Shown here piece after piece: positions 47,840-63,700 of a DNA stretch of 64,000 bases. A program made the position numbers and the translations under genes. The stretch is from positions 1-64,000 of the forward strand of contig CAXIWQ010000246.1 in the NCBI GenBank assembly GCA_964036275.1, read 5' to 3'. Numbering within the stretch: the first letter of the stretch is position 1; each line of letters begins with the position of its first letter. The stretch comes from Litoditis marina (Eukaryota; Nematoda; Chromadorea; Rhabditida; Rhabditidae). Under the pieces are notes generated by a model. The model was not told the DNA's origin and made no database searches. It saw nothing but the letters and a program-made list of their open reading frames with translations.

Positions 47840-49820
47840 CTCCTGTCATAAATTATGACAAGCATCATTTCTCTCTTGTCATAAACTATGACAAGCATCA
47901 TTTCTCTCTTGTCATAAATTATGACAAGCATCATTTCTCTCCTGTCATAAATTATGACAAGCATCATTTCTCTCCTGTCATAAATTATGACAAGCATCAT
48001 TTCTCTCTTGTCATAAACTATGACAAGCATCATTTCTCTCTTGTCATAAACTATGACAAGCATCATTTCTCTCTTGTCATAAATTATGACAAGCATCATT
48101 TCTCTCCTGTCATAAATTATGACAAGCATCATTTCTCTCTTGTCATAACTTATGACAAGCATCATTTCTCTCTTGTCATAAATTATGACAAGCATCATTT
48201 CTCTCTTGTCATAATTTATGACAAGCATCATTTCTCTCCTGTCATAAATTATGACAAGCATCATTTCTCTCTTGTCATAAACTATGACAAGCATCATTTC
48301 TCTCTTGTCATAAATTATGACAAGCATCATTTCTCTCCTGTCATAAATTATGACAAGCATCATTTCTCTCTTGTCATAAATTATGACAAGCATCATTTCT
48401 CTCTTGTCAAAAATTATGACAAGCATCATTTCTCTCTTGTCATAAATTATGACAAGCATCATTTCTCTTCTGTCATAAATTATGACAAGCATCATTTCTC
48501 TCCTGTCATAAATTATGACAAGCATCATTTCTCTCTTGTCATAAATTATGACAAGCATCATTTCTCTCCTGTCATAAATTATGACAAGCATATTTTCTCT
48601 CTTGTCATAAATTATGACAAGCATCATTTCTCTCTTGTCATAAATTATGACAAGCATCATTTCTCTCCTGTCATAAATTATGACAAGCATCATTTTTCTC
48701 TTGTCATAAATTATGACAAGCATCATTTCTCTCTTGTCATAAATTATGACAAGCATCATTTCTCTCCTGTAATAAATTATGACAAGCATCATTTTTCTCT
48801 TGTCATAAATTATGACAAGCATCATTTCTCTCTTGTCATAAATTATGACAAGCATCATTTCTCTCTTGTCATAAATTATGACAAGCATCATTTCTCTCTT
48901 GTCATAAATTATGACAAGCATCATTTCTCTCTTGTCATAAATTATGACAAGCATCATTTCTCTCTTGTCATAAATTATGACAAGCATCATTTCTCTCTTG
49001 TCATAAATTATGACAAGCATCATTTCTCTCTTGTCATAAATTATGACAAGCATCATTTCTCTCTTGTCATAAATTATGACAAGCATCATTTCTCTCCTGT
49101 CATAAATTATGACAAGCATCATTTCTCTCCTGTCATAAATTATGACAAGCATCATTTCTCTCTTGTCATAAATTATGACAAGCATCATTTCTCTCCTGTC
49201 ATAAATTATGACAAGCATCATTTCTCTCTTGTCATAAATTATGACAAGCATCATTTCTCTCTTGTCATAAAATATGACAAGCATCATTTCTCTCCTGTCA
49301 TAAATTATGACAAGCATCATTTCTCTCCTGTCATAAATTATGACAAGCATCATTTATCTCTTATCATAAATTATGACAAGCATCATTTCTCTCTTGTCAT
49401 AAATTATGACAAGCATCATTTCTCTCTTGTCATAACTTATGACGAGCATCATTTCTCTCTTGTCATAAATTATGACAAGCATCATTTCTCTCTTGTCATA
49501 AATTATGACAAGCATCATTTCTCTCTTGTCATAAATTATGACAAGCATCATTTCTCTCTTGTCATAAATTATGACAAGCATCATTTCTCTCTTGTCATAA
49601 ATTATGACAAGCATCATTTCTCTCTTGTCATAAATTATGACAAGCATCATTTCTCTCTTGTCATAAATTATGACAAGCATCATTTCTCTCTTGTCATAAA
49701 TTATGACAAGCATAATTTCTCTCTTGTCATAAATTATGACAAGCATCATTTCTCTCTTGTCATAAATTATGACAAGCATCATTTCTCTCTTGTCATAAAT
49801 TATGACAAGCATCATTTCTC

Positions 49821-52200
49821 TCTTGTCAAAAATTATGACAAGCATCATTTCTCTCCTGTCATAAATTATGACAAGCATCATTTCTCTCCTGTCATAAATT
49901 ATGACAAGCATCATTTCTCTCTTGTCATAAATTATGACAAGCATCATTTCTCTCTTGTCATAAATTATGACAAGCATCATTTCTCTCTTGTCATAACTTA
50001 TGACGAGCATCATTTCTCTCTTGTCATAAATTATGACAAGCATAATTTTTCTCTTGTCATAACTTATGACAAGCATCATTTCTCTCTTGTCATAAATTAT
50101 GACAAGCATCATTTCTCTCTTGTCATAAATTATGACAAGCATCATTTCTCTCTTGTCATAAATTATGACAAGCATCATTTCTCTCTTGTCATAAATTATG
50201 ACAAGCATCATTTCTCTCTTGTCATAAATTATGACAAGCATCATTTCTCTCTTGTCATAAATTATGACAAGCATCATTTCTCTCCTGTCATAAATTATGA
50301 CGAGCATCATTTCTCTCTTGTCATAAATTATGACAAGCATCATTTCTCTCTTGTCATAAATTATGACAAGCATCATTTCTCTCTTATCATAAATTATGAC
50401 AAGCATCATTTCTCTCTTGTCATAAATTATGACAAGCATCATTTCTCTCTTGTCATAAATTATGACAAGCATCATTTCTCTCTTGTCAAAAATTATGACA
50501 AGCATCATTTCTCTCCTGTCATAAATTATGACAAGCATCATTTCTCTCCTGTCATAAATTATGACAAGCATCATTTCTCTCTTGTCATAAATTATGACAA
50601 GCATCATTTCTCTCTTGTCATAACTTATGACGAGCATCATTTCTCTCTTGTCATAAATTATGACAAGCATCATTTCTCTCTTGTCATAAATTATGACAAG
50701 CATCATTTCTCTCTTGTCATAAATTATGACAAGCATCATTTCTCTCTTGTCATAAATTATGACAAGCATCATTTCTCTCTTGTCATAAATTATGACAAGC
50801 ATCATTTCTCTCTTGTCATAAATTATGACAAGCATCATTTCTCTCTTGTCATAAATTATGACAAGCATCATTTCTCTCTTGTCATAAATTATGACAAGCA
50901 TAATTTCTCTCTTGTCATAAATTATGACAAGCATCATTTCTCTCTTGTCATAAATTATGACAAGCATCATTTCTCTCTTGTCATAAATTATGACAAGCAT
51001 CATTTCTCTCTTGTCAAAAATTATGACAAGCATCATTTCTCTCCTGTCATAAATTATGACAAGCATCATTTCTCTCCTGTCATAAATTATGACAAGCATC
51101 ATTTCTCTCTTGTCATAAATTATGACAAGCATCATTTCTCTCTTGTCATAAATTATGACAAGCATCATTTCTCTCTTGTCATAACTTATGACAAGCATCA
51201 TTTCTCTCTTGTCATAAATTATGACAAGCATAATTTTTCTCTTGTCATAACTTATGACAAGCATCATTTCTCTCTTGTCATAAATTATGACAAGCATCAT
51301 TTCTCTCTTGTCATAAATTATGACAAGCATCATTTCTCTCTTGTCATAAATTATGACAAGCATCATTTCTCTCTTGTCATAAATTATGACAAGCATCATT
51401 TCTCTCTTGTCATAAATTATGACAAGCATCATTTCTCTCTTGTCATAAATTATGACAAGCATCATTTCTCTCCTGTCATAAATTATGACGAGCATCATTT
51501 CTCTCTTGTCATAAATTATGACAAGCATCATTTCTCTCTTGTCATAAATTATGACAAGCATCATTTCTCTCTTGTCATAAATTATGACAAGCATCATTTC
51601 TCTCTTGTCATAAATTATGACAAGCATCATTTCTCTCTTGTCATAAATTATGACAAGCATCATTTCTCTCTTGTCATAAATTATGACAAGCATCATTTCT
51701 CTCTTGTCATAAATTATGACAAGCATCATTTCTCTCTTGTCATAAATTATGACAAGCATCATTTCTCTCTTGTCATAAATTATGACAAGCATCATTTCTC
51801 TCTTGTCATAAATTATGACAAGCATCATTTCTCTCTTGTCATAAATTATGACAAGCATCATTTCTCTCTTGTCATAAATTATGACAAGCATCATTTCTCT
51901 CTTGTCATAAATTATGACAAGCATCATTTCTCTCTTGTCAAAAATTATGACAAGCATCATTTCTCTCTTGTCATAAATTATGACAAGCATCATTTCTCTC
52001 TTGTCATAAATTATGACAAGCATCATTTCTCTCTTGTCATAAATTATGACAAGCATCATTTCTCTCTTGTCATAAATTATGACAAGCATCATTTCTCTCT
52101 TGTCATAAATTATGACAAGCATCATTTCTCTCTTGTCATAAATTATGACAAGCATCATTTCTCTCCTGTCATAAATTATGACGAGCATCATTTCTCTCTT
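49821..52200. repeat. 1188-bp higher-order repeat in array B
   Basis: The rare variant TTGTCAAAAATTATG lies at about 49824 and 51012, and CATAATTTTTCTC at 50041 and 51229. Both pairs are exactly 1188 bp (36 units) apart. Confidence 0.75.
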
Positions 52201-55149
52201 GTCATAAATTATGACAAGCATCATTTCTCTCCTGTCATAAATTATGACAAGCATCATTTCTCTCCTGTAATAAATTATGACAAGCATAATTTCTCTCTTG
52301 TCATAAATGATGACAAGCATCATTTCTCTCTTGTCATAAATTATGACAAGCATCATTTCTCTCTTGTCATAAATGATGACAAGCATCATTTCTCTCTTGT
52401 CATAAATTATGACAAGCATCATTTCTCTCTTGTCATAAATTATGACAAGCATCATTTCTCTCTTGTCATAAATTATGACAAGCATCATTTCTCTCTTGTC
52501 ATAAATTATGACAAGCATCATTTCTCTCTTGTCAAAAATTATGACAAGCATCATTTCTCTCCTGTCATAAATTATGACAAGCATCATTTCTCTCCTGTCA
52601 TAAATTATGACAAGCATCATTTCTCTCCTGTCATAAATTATGACAAGCATCATTTCTCTCCTGTCATAAATTATGACAAGCATCATTTCTCTCTTATCAT
52701 AAATTATGACAAGCATCATTTCTCTCTTGTCATAAATTATGACAAGCATCATTTCTCTCTTGTCATAACTTATGACAAGCATCATTTCTCTCCTGTCATA
52801 AATTATGACGAGCATCATTTCTCTCTTGTCATAAATTATGACAAGCATCATTTCTCTCTTGTCATAAATTATGACAAGCATCATTTCTCTCTTGTCATAA
52901 ATTATGACAAGCATCATTTCTCTCTTGTCATAAATTATGACAAGCATCATTTCTCTCTTGTCATAAATTATGACAAGCATCATTTCTCTCTTGTCATAAA
53001 TTATGACAAGCATCATTTCTCTCTTGTCATAAATTATGACAAGCATCATTTCTCTCTTGTCATAAATTATGACAAGCATCATTTCTCTCTTGTCATAAAT
53101 TATGACAAGCATCATTTCTCTCTTGTCATAAATTATGACAAGCATCATTTCTCTCTTGTCATAAATTATGACAAGCATCATTTCTCTCCTGTCATAAATT
53201 ATGACAAGCATCATTTCTCTCTTGTCATAAATTATGACAAGCATCATTTCTCTCTTGTCATAAATTATGACAAGCATCATTTCTCTCTTGTCATAAATTA
53301 TGACAAGCATCATTTCTCTCTTGTCATAAATTATGACAAGCATCATTTCTCTCCTGTAATAAATTATGACAAGCATAATTTTCTCCTGTCATAAATTATG
53401 ACAAGCATCATTTCTCTCTTGTCATAAATTATGACAAGCATCATTTCTCTCTTGTCATAAATTATGACAAGCATCATTTCTCTCTTGTCATAAATTATGA
53501 CAAGCATCATTTCTCTCTTGTCATAAATTATGACAAGCATCATTTCTCTCTTGTCATAAATTATGACAAGCATCATTTCTCTCCTGTCATAAATTATGAC
53601 AGGCATCATTTCTCTCCTGTCATAAATTATGACAGGCACCATTTCTCTCCTGTCATAAATTATGACAAGCATCATTTCTCTCTGTCATAAATTATGACAA
53701 GCATCATTTCTCTCTTGTCATAAATTATGACAAGCATCATTTCTCTCTTGTCATAAATTATGACAAGCATCATTTCTCTCCTGTCATAAATTATGACAAG
53801 CACATTTTCTCTCTTGTCATAATTATGACAAGCATCATTTCTCTCTTGTCATAAATTATGACAAGCATCATTTCTCTCCTGTCATAAATTATGACAGGCA
53901 TCATTTCTCTCCTGTCATAAATTATGACAGGCATCATTTCTCTCCTGTCATAAATTATGACAAGCATCATTTCTCTTCTGTCATAAATTATGACAAGCAT
54001 CATTTCTCTCTTGTCATAAATTATGACAAGCATCATTTCTCTCTTGTCATAAATTATGACAAGCATCATTTCTCTCTTGTCATAAATTATGACAAGCATC
54101 ATTTCTCTCTTGTCATAAATTATGACAAGCATAATTTCTCTCCTGTCATAAATTATGACAAGCATCATTTCTCTCTTGTCATAAATTATGACAAGCATCA
54201 TTTCTCTCTTGTCATAAATTATGACAAGCATCATTTCTCTCCTGTCATTAATTATGACAAGCATCATTTCTCTCTTGTCATAAATTATGACAAGCATCAT
54301 TTCTCTCTTGTCATAAATTATGACAAGCATCATTTCTCTCTTGTCATAAATTATGACAAGCATCATTTCTCTCCTGTCATAAATTATGACAAGCATCATT
54401 TCTCTCTTGTCATAAATTATGACAAGCATCATTTCTCTCTTGTCATAAATTATGACAAGCATCATTTCTCTCTTGTCATAAATTATGACAAGCATCATTT
54501 CTCTCCTGTCATAAATTATGACAAGCATCATTTCTCTCTTGTCATAAATTATGACAAGCATCATTTCTCTCTTGTCATAAATTATGACAAGCATCATTTC
54601 TCTCTTGTCATAAATTATGACAAGCATCATTTCTCTCCTGTCATAAATTATGACGAGCATCATTTCTCTCTTGTCATAAATTATGACAAGCATCATTTCT
54701 CTCTTGTCATAAATTATGACAAGCATCATTTCTCTCCTGTCATAAATTATGACAAGCATCATTTCTCTCCTGTCATAAATTATGACAAGCATCATTTCTC
54801 TCTTGTCATAAATTATGACAAGCATCATTTCTCTCTTGTCATAAATTATGACAAGCATCATTTCTCTCTTGTCATAAATTATGACAAGCATCATTTCTCT
54901 CCTGTCATAAATTATGACGAGCATCATTTCTCTCTTGTCATAAATTATGACAAGCATCATTTCTCTCTTGTCATAAATTATGACAAGCATCATTTCTCTC
55001 CTGTCATAAATTATGACAAGCATCATTTCTCTCCTGTCATAAATTATGACAAGCATCATTTCTCTCTTGTCATAAATTATGACAAGCATCATTTCTCTCT
55101 TGTCATAAATTATGACAAGCATCATTTCTCTCCTGTCATAAATTATGAC

Positions 55150-58100
55150 AAGCACATTTTCTCTCTTGTCATATTATGACAAGCATCATTTCTCTCTTGT
55201 CATAAATTATGACAAGCATCATTTCTCTCCTGTCATAAATTATGACAGGCATCATTTCTCTCCTGTCATAAATTATGACAGGCATCATTTCTCTCCTGTC
55301 ATAAATTATGACAAGCATCATTTCTCTTCTGTCATAAATTATGACAAGCATCATTTCTCTCTTGTCATAAATTATGACAAGCATCATTTCTCTCTTGTCA
55401 TAAATTATGACAAGCATCATTTCTCTCCTGTCATAAATTATGACAAGCACATTTTCTCTCTTGTCATATTATGACAAGCATCATTTCTCTCTTGTCATAA
55501 ATTATGACAAGCATCATTTCTCTCCTGTCATAAATTATGACAGGCATCATTTCTCTCCTGTCATAAATTATGACAGGCATCATTTCTCTCCTGTCATAAA
55601 TTATGACAAGCATCATTTCTCTTCTGTCATAAATTATGACAAGCATCATTTCTCTCTTGTCATAAATTATGACAAGCATCATTTCTCTCTTGTCATAAAT
55701 TATGACAAGCATCATTTCTCTCTTGTCATAAATTATGACAAGCATCATTTCTCTCCTGTCATAAATTATGACAAGCAACATTTCTCTCTTGTCATAAATT
55801 ATGACAAGCATCATTTCTCTCCTGTAATAAATTATGACAAGCATCATTTCTCTCCTGTAATAAATTATGACAAGCATCATTTTTCTCTTGTCATAAATGA
55901 TGACAAGCATCATTTCTCTCTTGTCATAAATTATGACAAGCATCATTTCTCTCTTGTCATAAATTATGACAAGCATCATTTCTCTCTTGTCATAAATTAT
56001 GACAAGCATCATTTCTCTCTTGTCATAAATTATGACAAGCATCATTTCTCTCCTGTCATAAATTATGACAAGCAACATTTCTCTCTTGTCATAAATTATG
56101 ACAAGCATCATTTCTCTCCTGTAATAAATTATGACAAGCATCATTTCTCTCCTGTAATAAATTATGACAAGCATCATGTTTCTCTTGTCATAAATGATGA
56201 CAAGCATCATTTCTCTCTTGTCATAAATTATGACAAGCATCATTTCTCTCCTGTCATAAATTATGACAAGCATCATTTCTCTCTTGTCATAAATTATGAC
56301 AAGCATCATTTCTCTCTTGTCATAAATTATGACAAGCATCATTTCTCTCTTGTCATAAATTATGACAAGCATCATTTCTCTCTTGTCATAAATTATGACA
56401 AGCATCATTTCTCTCCTGTCATAAATTATGACAAGCATCATTTCTCTCTTATCATAAATTATGACAAGCATCATTTCTCTCTTGTCATAAATTATGACAA
56501 GCATCATTTCTCTCTTGTCATAAATTATGACAAGCATCATTTCTCTCTTGTCATAAATTATGACAAGCATCATTTCTCTCTTGTCATAAATTATGACAAG
56601 CATCATTTCTCTCTTGTCATAAATTATGACAAGCATCATTTCTCTCCTGTCATAAATTATGACAAGCATCATTTCTCTCTTGTCATAAATTATGACAAGC
56701 ATCATTTCTCTCTTGTCATAAATTATGACAAGCATCATTCCTCTCCTGTCATAAATTATGACGAGCATCATTTCTCTCTTGTCATAAATTATGACAAGCA
56801 TCATTTCTCTCTTGTCATAAATTATGACAAGCATCATTTCTCTCTTGTCATAAATTATGACAAGCATAATTTCTCTCCTGTCATAAATTATGACAAGCAT
56901 CATTTCTCTCTTGTCATAAATTATGAAGCATCATTTCTCTCTTGTCATAAATTATGACAAGCATCATTTCTCTCCTGTCATAAATTATGACAAGCATCAT
57001 TTCTCTCTTGTCATAAATTATGACAAGCATCATTTCTCTCTTGTCATAAATTATGACAAGCATCATTTCTCTCTTGTCATAAATTATGACAAGCATCATT
57101 TCTCTCTTGTCATAAATTATGACAAGCATCATTTCTCTCCTGTCATAAATTATGACGAGCATCATTTCTCTCTTGTCATAAATTATGACAAGCATCATTT
57201 CTCTCTTGTCATAAATTATGACAAGCATCATTTCTCTCCTGTCATAAATTATGACAAGCATCATTTCTCTCCTGTCATAAATTATGACAAGCATCATTTC
57301 TCTCTTGTCATAAATTATGACAAGCATCATTTCTCTCTTGTCATAAATTATGACAAGCATCATTTCTCTCCTGTCATAAATTATGACAAGCACATTTTCT
57401 CTCTTGTCATATTATGACAAGCATCATTTCTCTCTTGTCATAAATTATGACAAGCATCATTTCTCTCCTGTCATAAATTATGACAGGCATCATTTCTCTC
57501 CTGTCATAAATTATGACAGGCATCATTTCTCTCCTGTCATAAATTATGACAAGCATCATTTCTCTTCTGTCATAAATTATGACAAGCATCATTTCTCTCT
57601 TGTCATAAATTATGACAAGCATCATTTCTCTCTTGTCATAAATTATGACAAGCATCATTTCTCTCCTGTCATAAATTATGACAAGCACATTTTCTCTCTT
57701 GTCATATTATGACAAGCATCATTTCTCTCTTGTCATAAATTATGACAAGCATCATTTCTCTCCTGTCATAAATTATGACAGGCATCATTTCTCTCCTGTC
57801 ATAAATTATGACAGGCATCATTTCTCTCCTGTCATAAATTATGACAAGCATCATTTCTCTTCTGTCATAAATTATGACAAGCATCATTTCTCTCTTGTCA
57901 TAAATTATGACAAGCATCATTTCTCTCTTGTCATAAATTATGACAAGCATCATTTCTCTCTTGTCATAAATTATGACAAGCATCATTTCTCTCCTGTCAT
58001 AAATTATGACAAGCAACATTTCTCTCTTGTCATAAATTATGACAAGCATCATTTCTCTCCTGTAATAAATTATGACAAGCATCATTTCTCTCCTGTAATA

Positions 58101-59330
58101 AATTATGACAAGCATAATTTTTCTCTTGTCATAAATGATGACAAGCATCATTTCTCTCTTGTCATAAATTATGACAAGCATCATTTCTCTCTTGTCATAA
58201 ATTATGACAAGCATCATTTCTCTCTTGTCATAAATTATGACAAGCATCATTTCTCTCTTGTCATAAATTATGACAAGCATCATTTCTCTCCTGTCATAAA
58301 TTATGACAAGCAACATTTCTCTCTTGTCATAAATTATGACAAGCATCATTTCTCTCCTGTAATAAATTATGACAAGCATCATTTCTCTCCTGTAATAAAT
58401 TATGACAAGCATCATGTTTCTCTTGTCATAAATGATGACAAGCATCATTTCTCTCTTGTCATAAATTATGACAAGCATCATTTCTCTCTTGTCATAAATT
58501 ATGACAAGCATCATTTCTCTCCTGTCATAAATTATGACAGGCATCATTTCTCTCCTGTCATAAATTATGACAGGCATCATTTCTCTCCTGTCATAAATTA
58601 TTACAAGCATCATTTCTCTTCTGTCATAAATTATGACAAGCATCATTTCTCTCTTGTCATAAATTATGACAAGCATCATTTCTCTCTTGTCATAAATTAT
58701 GACAAGCATCATTTCTCTCCTGTCATAAATTATGACAAGCACATTTTCTCTCTTGTCATATTATGACAAGCATCATTTCTCTCTTGTCATAAATTATGAC
58801 AAGCATCATTTCTCTCCTGTCATAAATTATGACAGGCATCATTTCTCTCCTGTCATAAATTATGACAGGCATCATTTCTCTCCTGTCATAAATTATGACA
58901 AGCATCATTTCTCTTCTGTCATAAATTATGACAAGCATCATTTCTCTCTTGTCATAAATTATGACAAGCATCATTTCTCTCTTGTCATAAATTATGACAA
59001 GCATCATTTCTCTCCTGTCATAAATTATGACAAGCACATTTTCTCTCTTGTCATATTATGACAAGCATCATTTCTCTCTTGTCATAAATTATGACAAGCA
59101 TCATTTCTCTCCTGTCATAAATTATGACAGGCATCATTTCTCTCCTGTCATAAATTATGACAGGCATCATTTCTCTCCTGTCATAAATTATGACAAGCAT
59201 CATTTCTCTTCTGTCATAATTATGACAAGCATCATTTCTCTCTTGTCATAAATTATGACAAGCATCATTTCTCTCTTGTCATAAATTATGACAAGCATCA
59301 TTTCTCTCTTGTCATAAATTATGACAAGCA
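55150..59330. repeat. 295-bp higher-order repeat family in array B
   Basis: A marker with a 2-bp deletion (GTCATATTATGAC) next to CACATTTTCTCTC recurs at 295-bp spacing (nine units minus 2 bp), near 55171/55466, 57409/57704 and 58758/59053, and again near 59643. The block includes two adjacent GACAGG units. Confidence 0.8.
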
Positions 59331-62264
59331 TCATTTCTCTCCTGTCATAAATTATGACAAGCAACATTTCTCTCTTGTCATAAATTATGACAAGCATCAT
59401 TTCTCTCCTGTAATAAATTATGACAAGCATCATTTCTCTCCTGTAATAAATTATGACAAGCATCATGTTTCTCTTGTCATAAATGATGACAAGCATCATT
59501 TCTCTCTTGTCATAAATTATGACAAGCATCATTTCTCTCTTGTCATAAATTATGACAAGCATCATTTCTCTCTTGTCATAAATTATGACAAGCATCATTT
59601 CTCTCCTGTCATAAATTATGACAAGCACATTTCTCTCTTGTCATATTATGACAAGCATCATTTCTCTCTTGTCATAAATTATGACAAGCATCATTTCTCT
59701 CCTGTCATAAATTATGACAGGCATCATTTCTCTCCTGTCATAAATTATGACAGGCATCATTTCTCTCCTGTCATAAATTATGACAAGCATCATTTCTCTT
59801 CTGTCATAAATTATGACAAGCATCATTTCTCTCTTGTCATAAATTATGACAAGCATCATTTCTCTCTTGTCATAAATTATGACAAGCATCATTTCTCTCT
59901 TGTCATAAATTATGACAAGCATCATTTCTCTCCTGTCATGAATTATGACAAGCAACATTTCTCTCTTGTCATAAATTATGACAAGCATCATTTCTCTCCT
60001 GTAATAAATTATGACAAGCATCATTTCTCTCCTGTAATAAATTATGACAAGCATAATTTTTCTCTTGTCATAAATGATGACAAGCATCATTTCTCTCTTG
60101 TCATAAATTATGACAAGCATCATTTCTCTCTTGTCATAAATTATGACAAGCATCATTTCTCTCTTGTCATAAATTATGACAAGCATCATTTCTCTCTTGT
60201 CATAAATTATGACAAGCATCATTTCTCTCCTGTCATAAATTATGACAAGCAACATTTCTCTCTTGTCATAAATTATGACAAGCATCATTTCTCTCCTGTA
60301 ATAAATTATGACAAGCATCATTTCTCTCCTGTAATAAATTATGACAAGCATCATGTTTCTCTTGTCATAAATGATGACAAGCATCATTTCTCTCTTGTCA
60401 TAAATTATGACAAGCATCATTTCTCTCTTGTCATAAATTATGACAAGCATCATTTCTCTCTTGTCATAAATTATGACAAGCATCATTTCTCTCTTGTCAT
60501 AAATTATGACAAGCATCATTTCTCTCTTGTCATAAATTATGACAAGCATCATTTCTCTCTTGTCATAAATTATGACAAGCATCATTTCTCTCCTGTCATA
60601 AATTATGACAAGCATCATTTCTCTCTTATCATAAATTATGACAAGCATCATTTCTCTCTTGTCATAAATTATGACAAGCATCATTTCTCTCTTGTCATAA
60701 ATTATGACAAGCATCATTTCTCTCTTGTCATAAATTATGACAAGCATCATTTCTCTCTTGTCATAAATTATGACAAGCATCATTTCTCTCTTGTCATAAA
60801 TTATGACAAGCATCATTTCTCTCCTGTCATAAATTATGACAAGCATCATTTCTCTCTTGTCATAAATTATGACAAGCATCATTTCTCTCTTGTCATAAAT
60901 TATGACAAGCATCATTCCTCTCCTGTCATAAATTATGACGAGCATCATTTCTCTCTTGTCATAAATTATGACAAGCATCATTTCTCTCTTGTCATAAATT
61001 ATGACAAGCATCATTTCTCTCTTGTCATAAATTATGACAAGCATCATTTCTCTCTTGTCATAAATTATGACAAGCATCATTTCTCTCTTGTCATAAATTA
61101 TGACAAGCATCATTTCTCTCCTGTCATAAATTATGACAAGCATCATTTCTCTCTTGTCATAAATTATGACAAGCATCATTTCTCTCTTGTCATAAATTAT
61201 GACAAGCATCATTCCTCTCCTGTCATAAATTATGACGAGCATCATTTCTCTCTTGTCATAAATTATGACAAGCATCATTTCTCTCTTGTCATAAATTATG
61301 ACAAGCATCATTTCTCTCTTGTCATAAATTATGACAAGCATCAGCTCTCTCTTGTCATAAATTATGACAAGCATCATTTCTCTCTTGTCATAAATTATGA
61401 CAAGCATAATTTCTCTCTTGTCATAAATTATGACAAGCATCATTTCTCTCTTGTCATAAATTATGACAAGCATCATTTCTCTCTTGTCATAAATTATGAC
61501 AAGCATCATTTCTCTCTTGTCATAAATTATGACAAGCATCATTTCTCTCTTGTCATAAATTATGACAAGCATCATTTCTCTCCTGTCATAAATTATGACA
61601 AGCATCATTTCTCTCTTGTCATAAATTATGACAAGCATCATTTCTCTCCTGTCATAAATTATGACAAGCATCATTTCTCTCTTGTCATAAATTATGACAA
61701 GCATCATTTCTCTCTTGTCATAAATTATGACAAGCATCATTTCTCTCTTGTCATAAATTATGACAAGCATCATTTCTCTCTTGTCATAAATTATGACAGG
61801 CATCATTTCTCTCTTGTCATAAATTATGACAAGCATCATTTCTTTCCTGTAATATATTATGACAAGCATCATTTCTCTCCTGTAATATATTATGACAAGC
61901 ATCATTTCTCTCTTGTCATAAATTATGACAAGCATCATTTCTCTCCTGTAATATATTATGACAAGCATCATTTCTCTCTTGTCATAAATTATGACAAGCA
62001 TCATTTCTCTCTTGTCATAAATTATGACAAGCATCATTTCTCTCTTGTCATAAATTATGACAAGCATCATCTCTCTCTTGTCATAAATTATGACAAGCAT
62101 CATTTCTCTCTTGTCATAAATTATGACAAGCATCATTTCTCTCCTGTCATAAATTATGACAAGCATCATTTCTCTCTTGTCATAAATTATGACAAGCATC
62201 ATTTCTCTCTTGTCATAAATTATGACAAGCATCATTTCTCTCCTGTAATATATTATGACAAGCA

Positions 62265-63700
62265 TCATTTCTCTCCTGTAATATATTATGACAAGCATCA
62301 TTTCCCTCTTGTCATAAATTATGACAAGCATCATTTCTCTTCTGTCATAAATTATGACAAGCATCATTTCTCTCCTGTCATAAATTATGACAAGCATCAT
62401 TTCTCTCTTGTCATAAATTATGACAAGCATAATTTCTCTCTTGTCATAAATTATGACAAACATCATTTCTCTCTTACAAGCATCATTTCTCTCTTGTCAT
62501 AAATTATGACAAGCATCATTTCTCTCTTGTCATAAATTATGACAAGCATCATTTCTCTCTTGTCATAAATTATGACAAGCATAATTTCTCTCCTGTCATA
62601 AATTATGACAAGCATCATTTCTCTCTTGTCAGAAATTATGACAAGCATCATTTCTCTCTTGTCATAAATTATGACAAGCATCATTTCTCTCCTGTCATAA
62701 ATTATGACAAGCATCATTTCTCTCTTGTCATAAATTATGACAAGCATCATTTCTCTCTTGTCATAAATTATGACAAGCATCATTTCTCTCTTGTCATAAA
62801 TTATGACAAGCATCATTTCTCTCTTGTCAAAAATTATGACAAGCATCATTTCTCTCCTGTCATAAATTATGACAAGCATCATTTCTCTCCTGTCATAAAT
62901 TAAGACAAGCATCATTTCTCTCTTGTCATAAATTATGACAAGCATCATTTCTCTCTTGTCATAAATTATGACAAGCATCATATCTCTCTTGTCATAAATT
63001 ATGACAAGCATCATTTCTCTCCTGTCATAAATTATGACAAGCATCATTTCTCTCTTGTCATAAATTATGACAAGCATCATTTCTCTCTTGTCATAAATTA
63101 TGACAAGCATCATTTCTCTCCTGTCATAAATTATGACAAGCATCATTTCTCTCCTGTCATAAATTATGACAAGCATCTTCCTCTCTTGTCATAAATTATG
63201 ACAAGCATCATTTCTCTTCTGTCATAAATTATGACAAGCATCATTTCTCTCCTGTCATAAATTATGACAAGCATCATTTCTCTCTTGTCATAAATTATGA
63301 CAAGCATCATTTCTCTCCTGTCATAAATTATGACAAGCATATTTTCTCTCTTGTCATAAATTATGACAAGCATCATTTCTCTCTTGTCATAAATTATGAC
63401 AAGCATAATTTCTCTCCTGTCATAAATTATGACAGGCATCATTTCTCTCCTGTCATAAATTATGACAAGCATCATTTCTCTCCTGTAATATATTATGACA
63501 AGCATCATTTCCCTCTTGTCATAAATTATGACAAGCATCATTTCTCTTCTGTCATAAATTATGACAAGCATCATTTCTCTCCTGTCATAAATTATGACAA
63601 GCATCATTTCTCTCTTGTCATAAATTATGACAAGCATAATTTCTCTCTTGTCATAAATTATGACAAGCATCATTTCTCTCTTACAAGCATCATTTCTCTC
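62265..63700. repeat. ~1.2-kb duplication near the window end in array B
   Basis: A deleted unit (CTCTTACAAGCATC, lacking GTCATAAATTATG-type core) occurs at 62471 and 63678. The neighbouring variants, GTAATATATTATGAC followed by TTTCCCTCTTG, recur in the same order upstream of each. Confidence 0.75.

Noticed and set aside
47803..53394. 1863-codon open frame (and antisense frames of 1340, 518 and 941 codons) as giant repeat proteins
   Set aside because: Same 33-bp satellite open on both strands, amino-acid-changing variants and non-triplet indels, no promoter or splice context.
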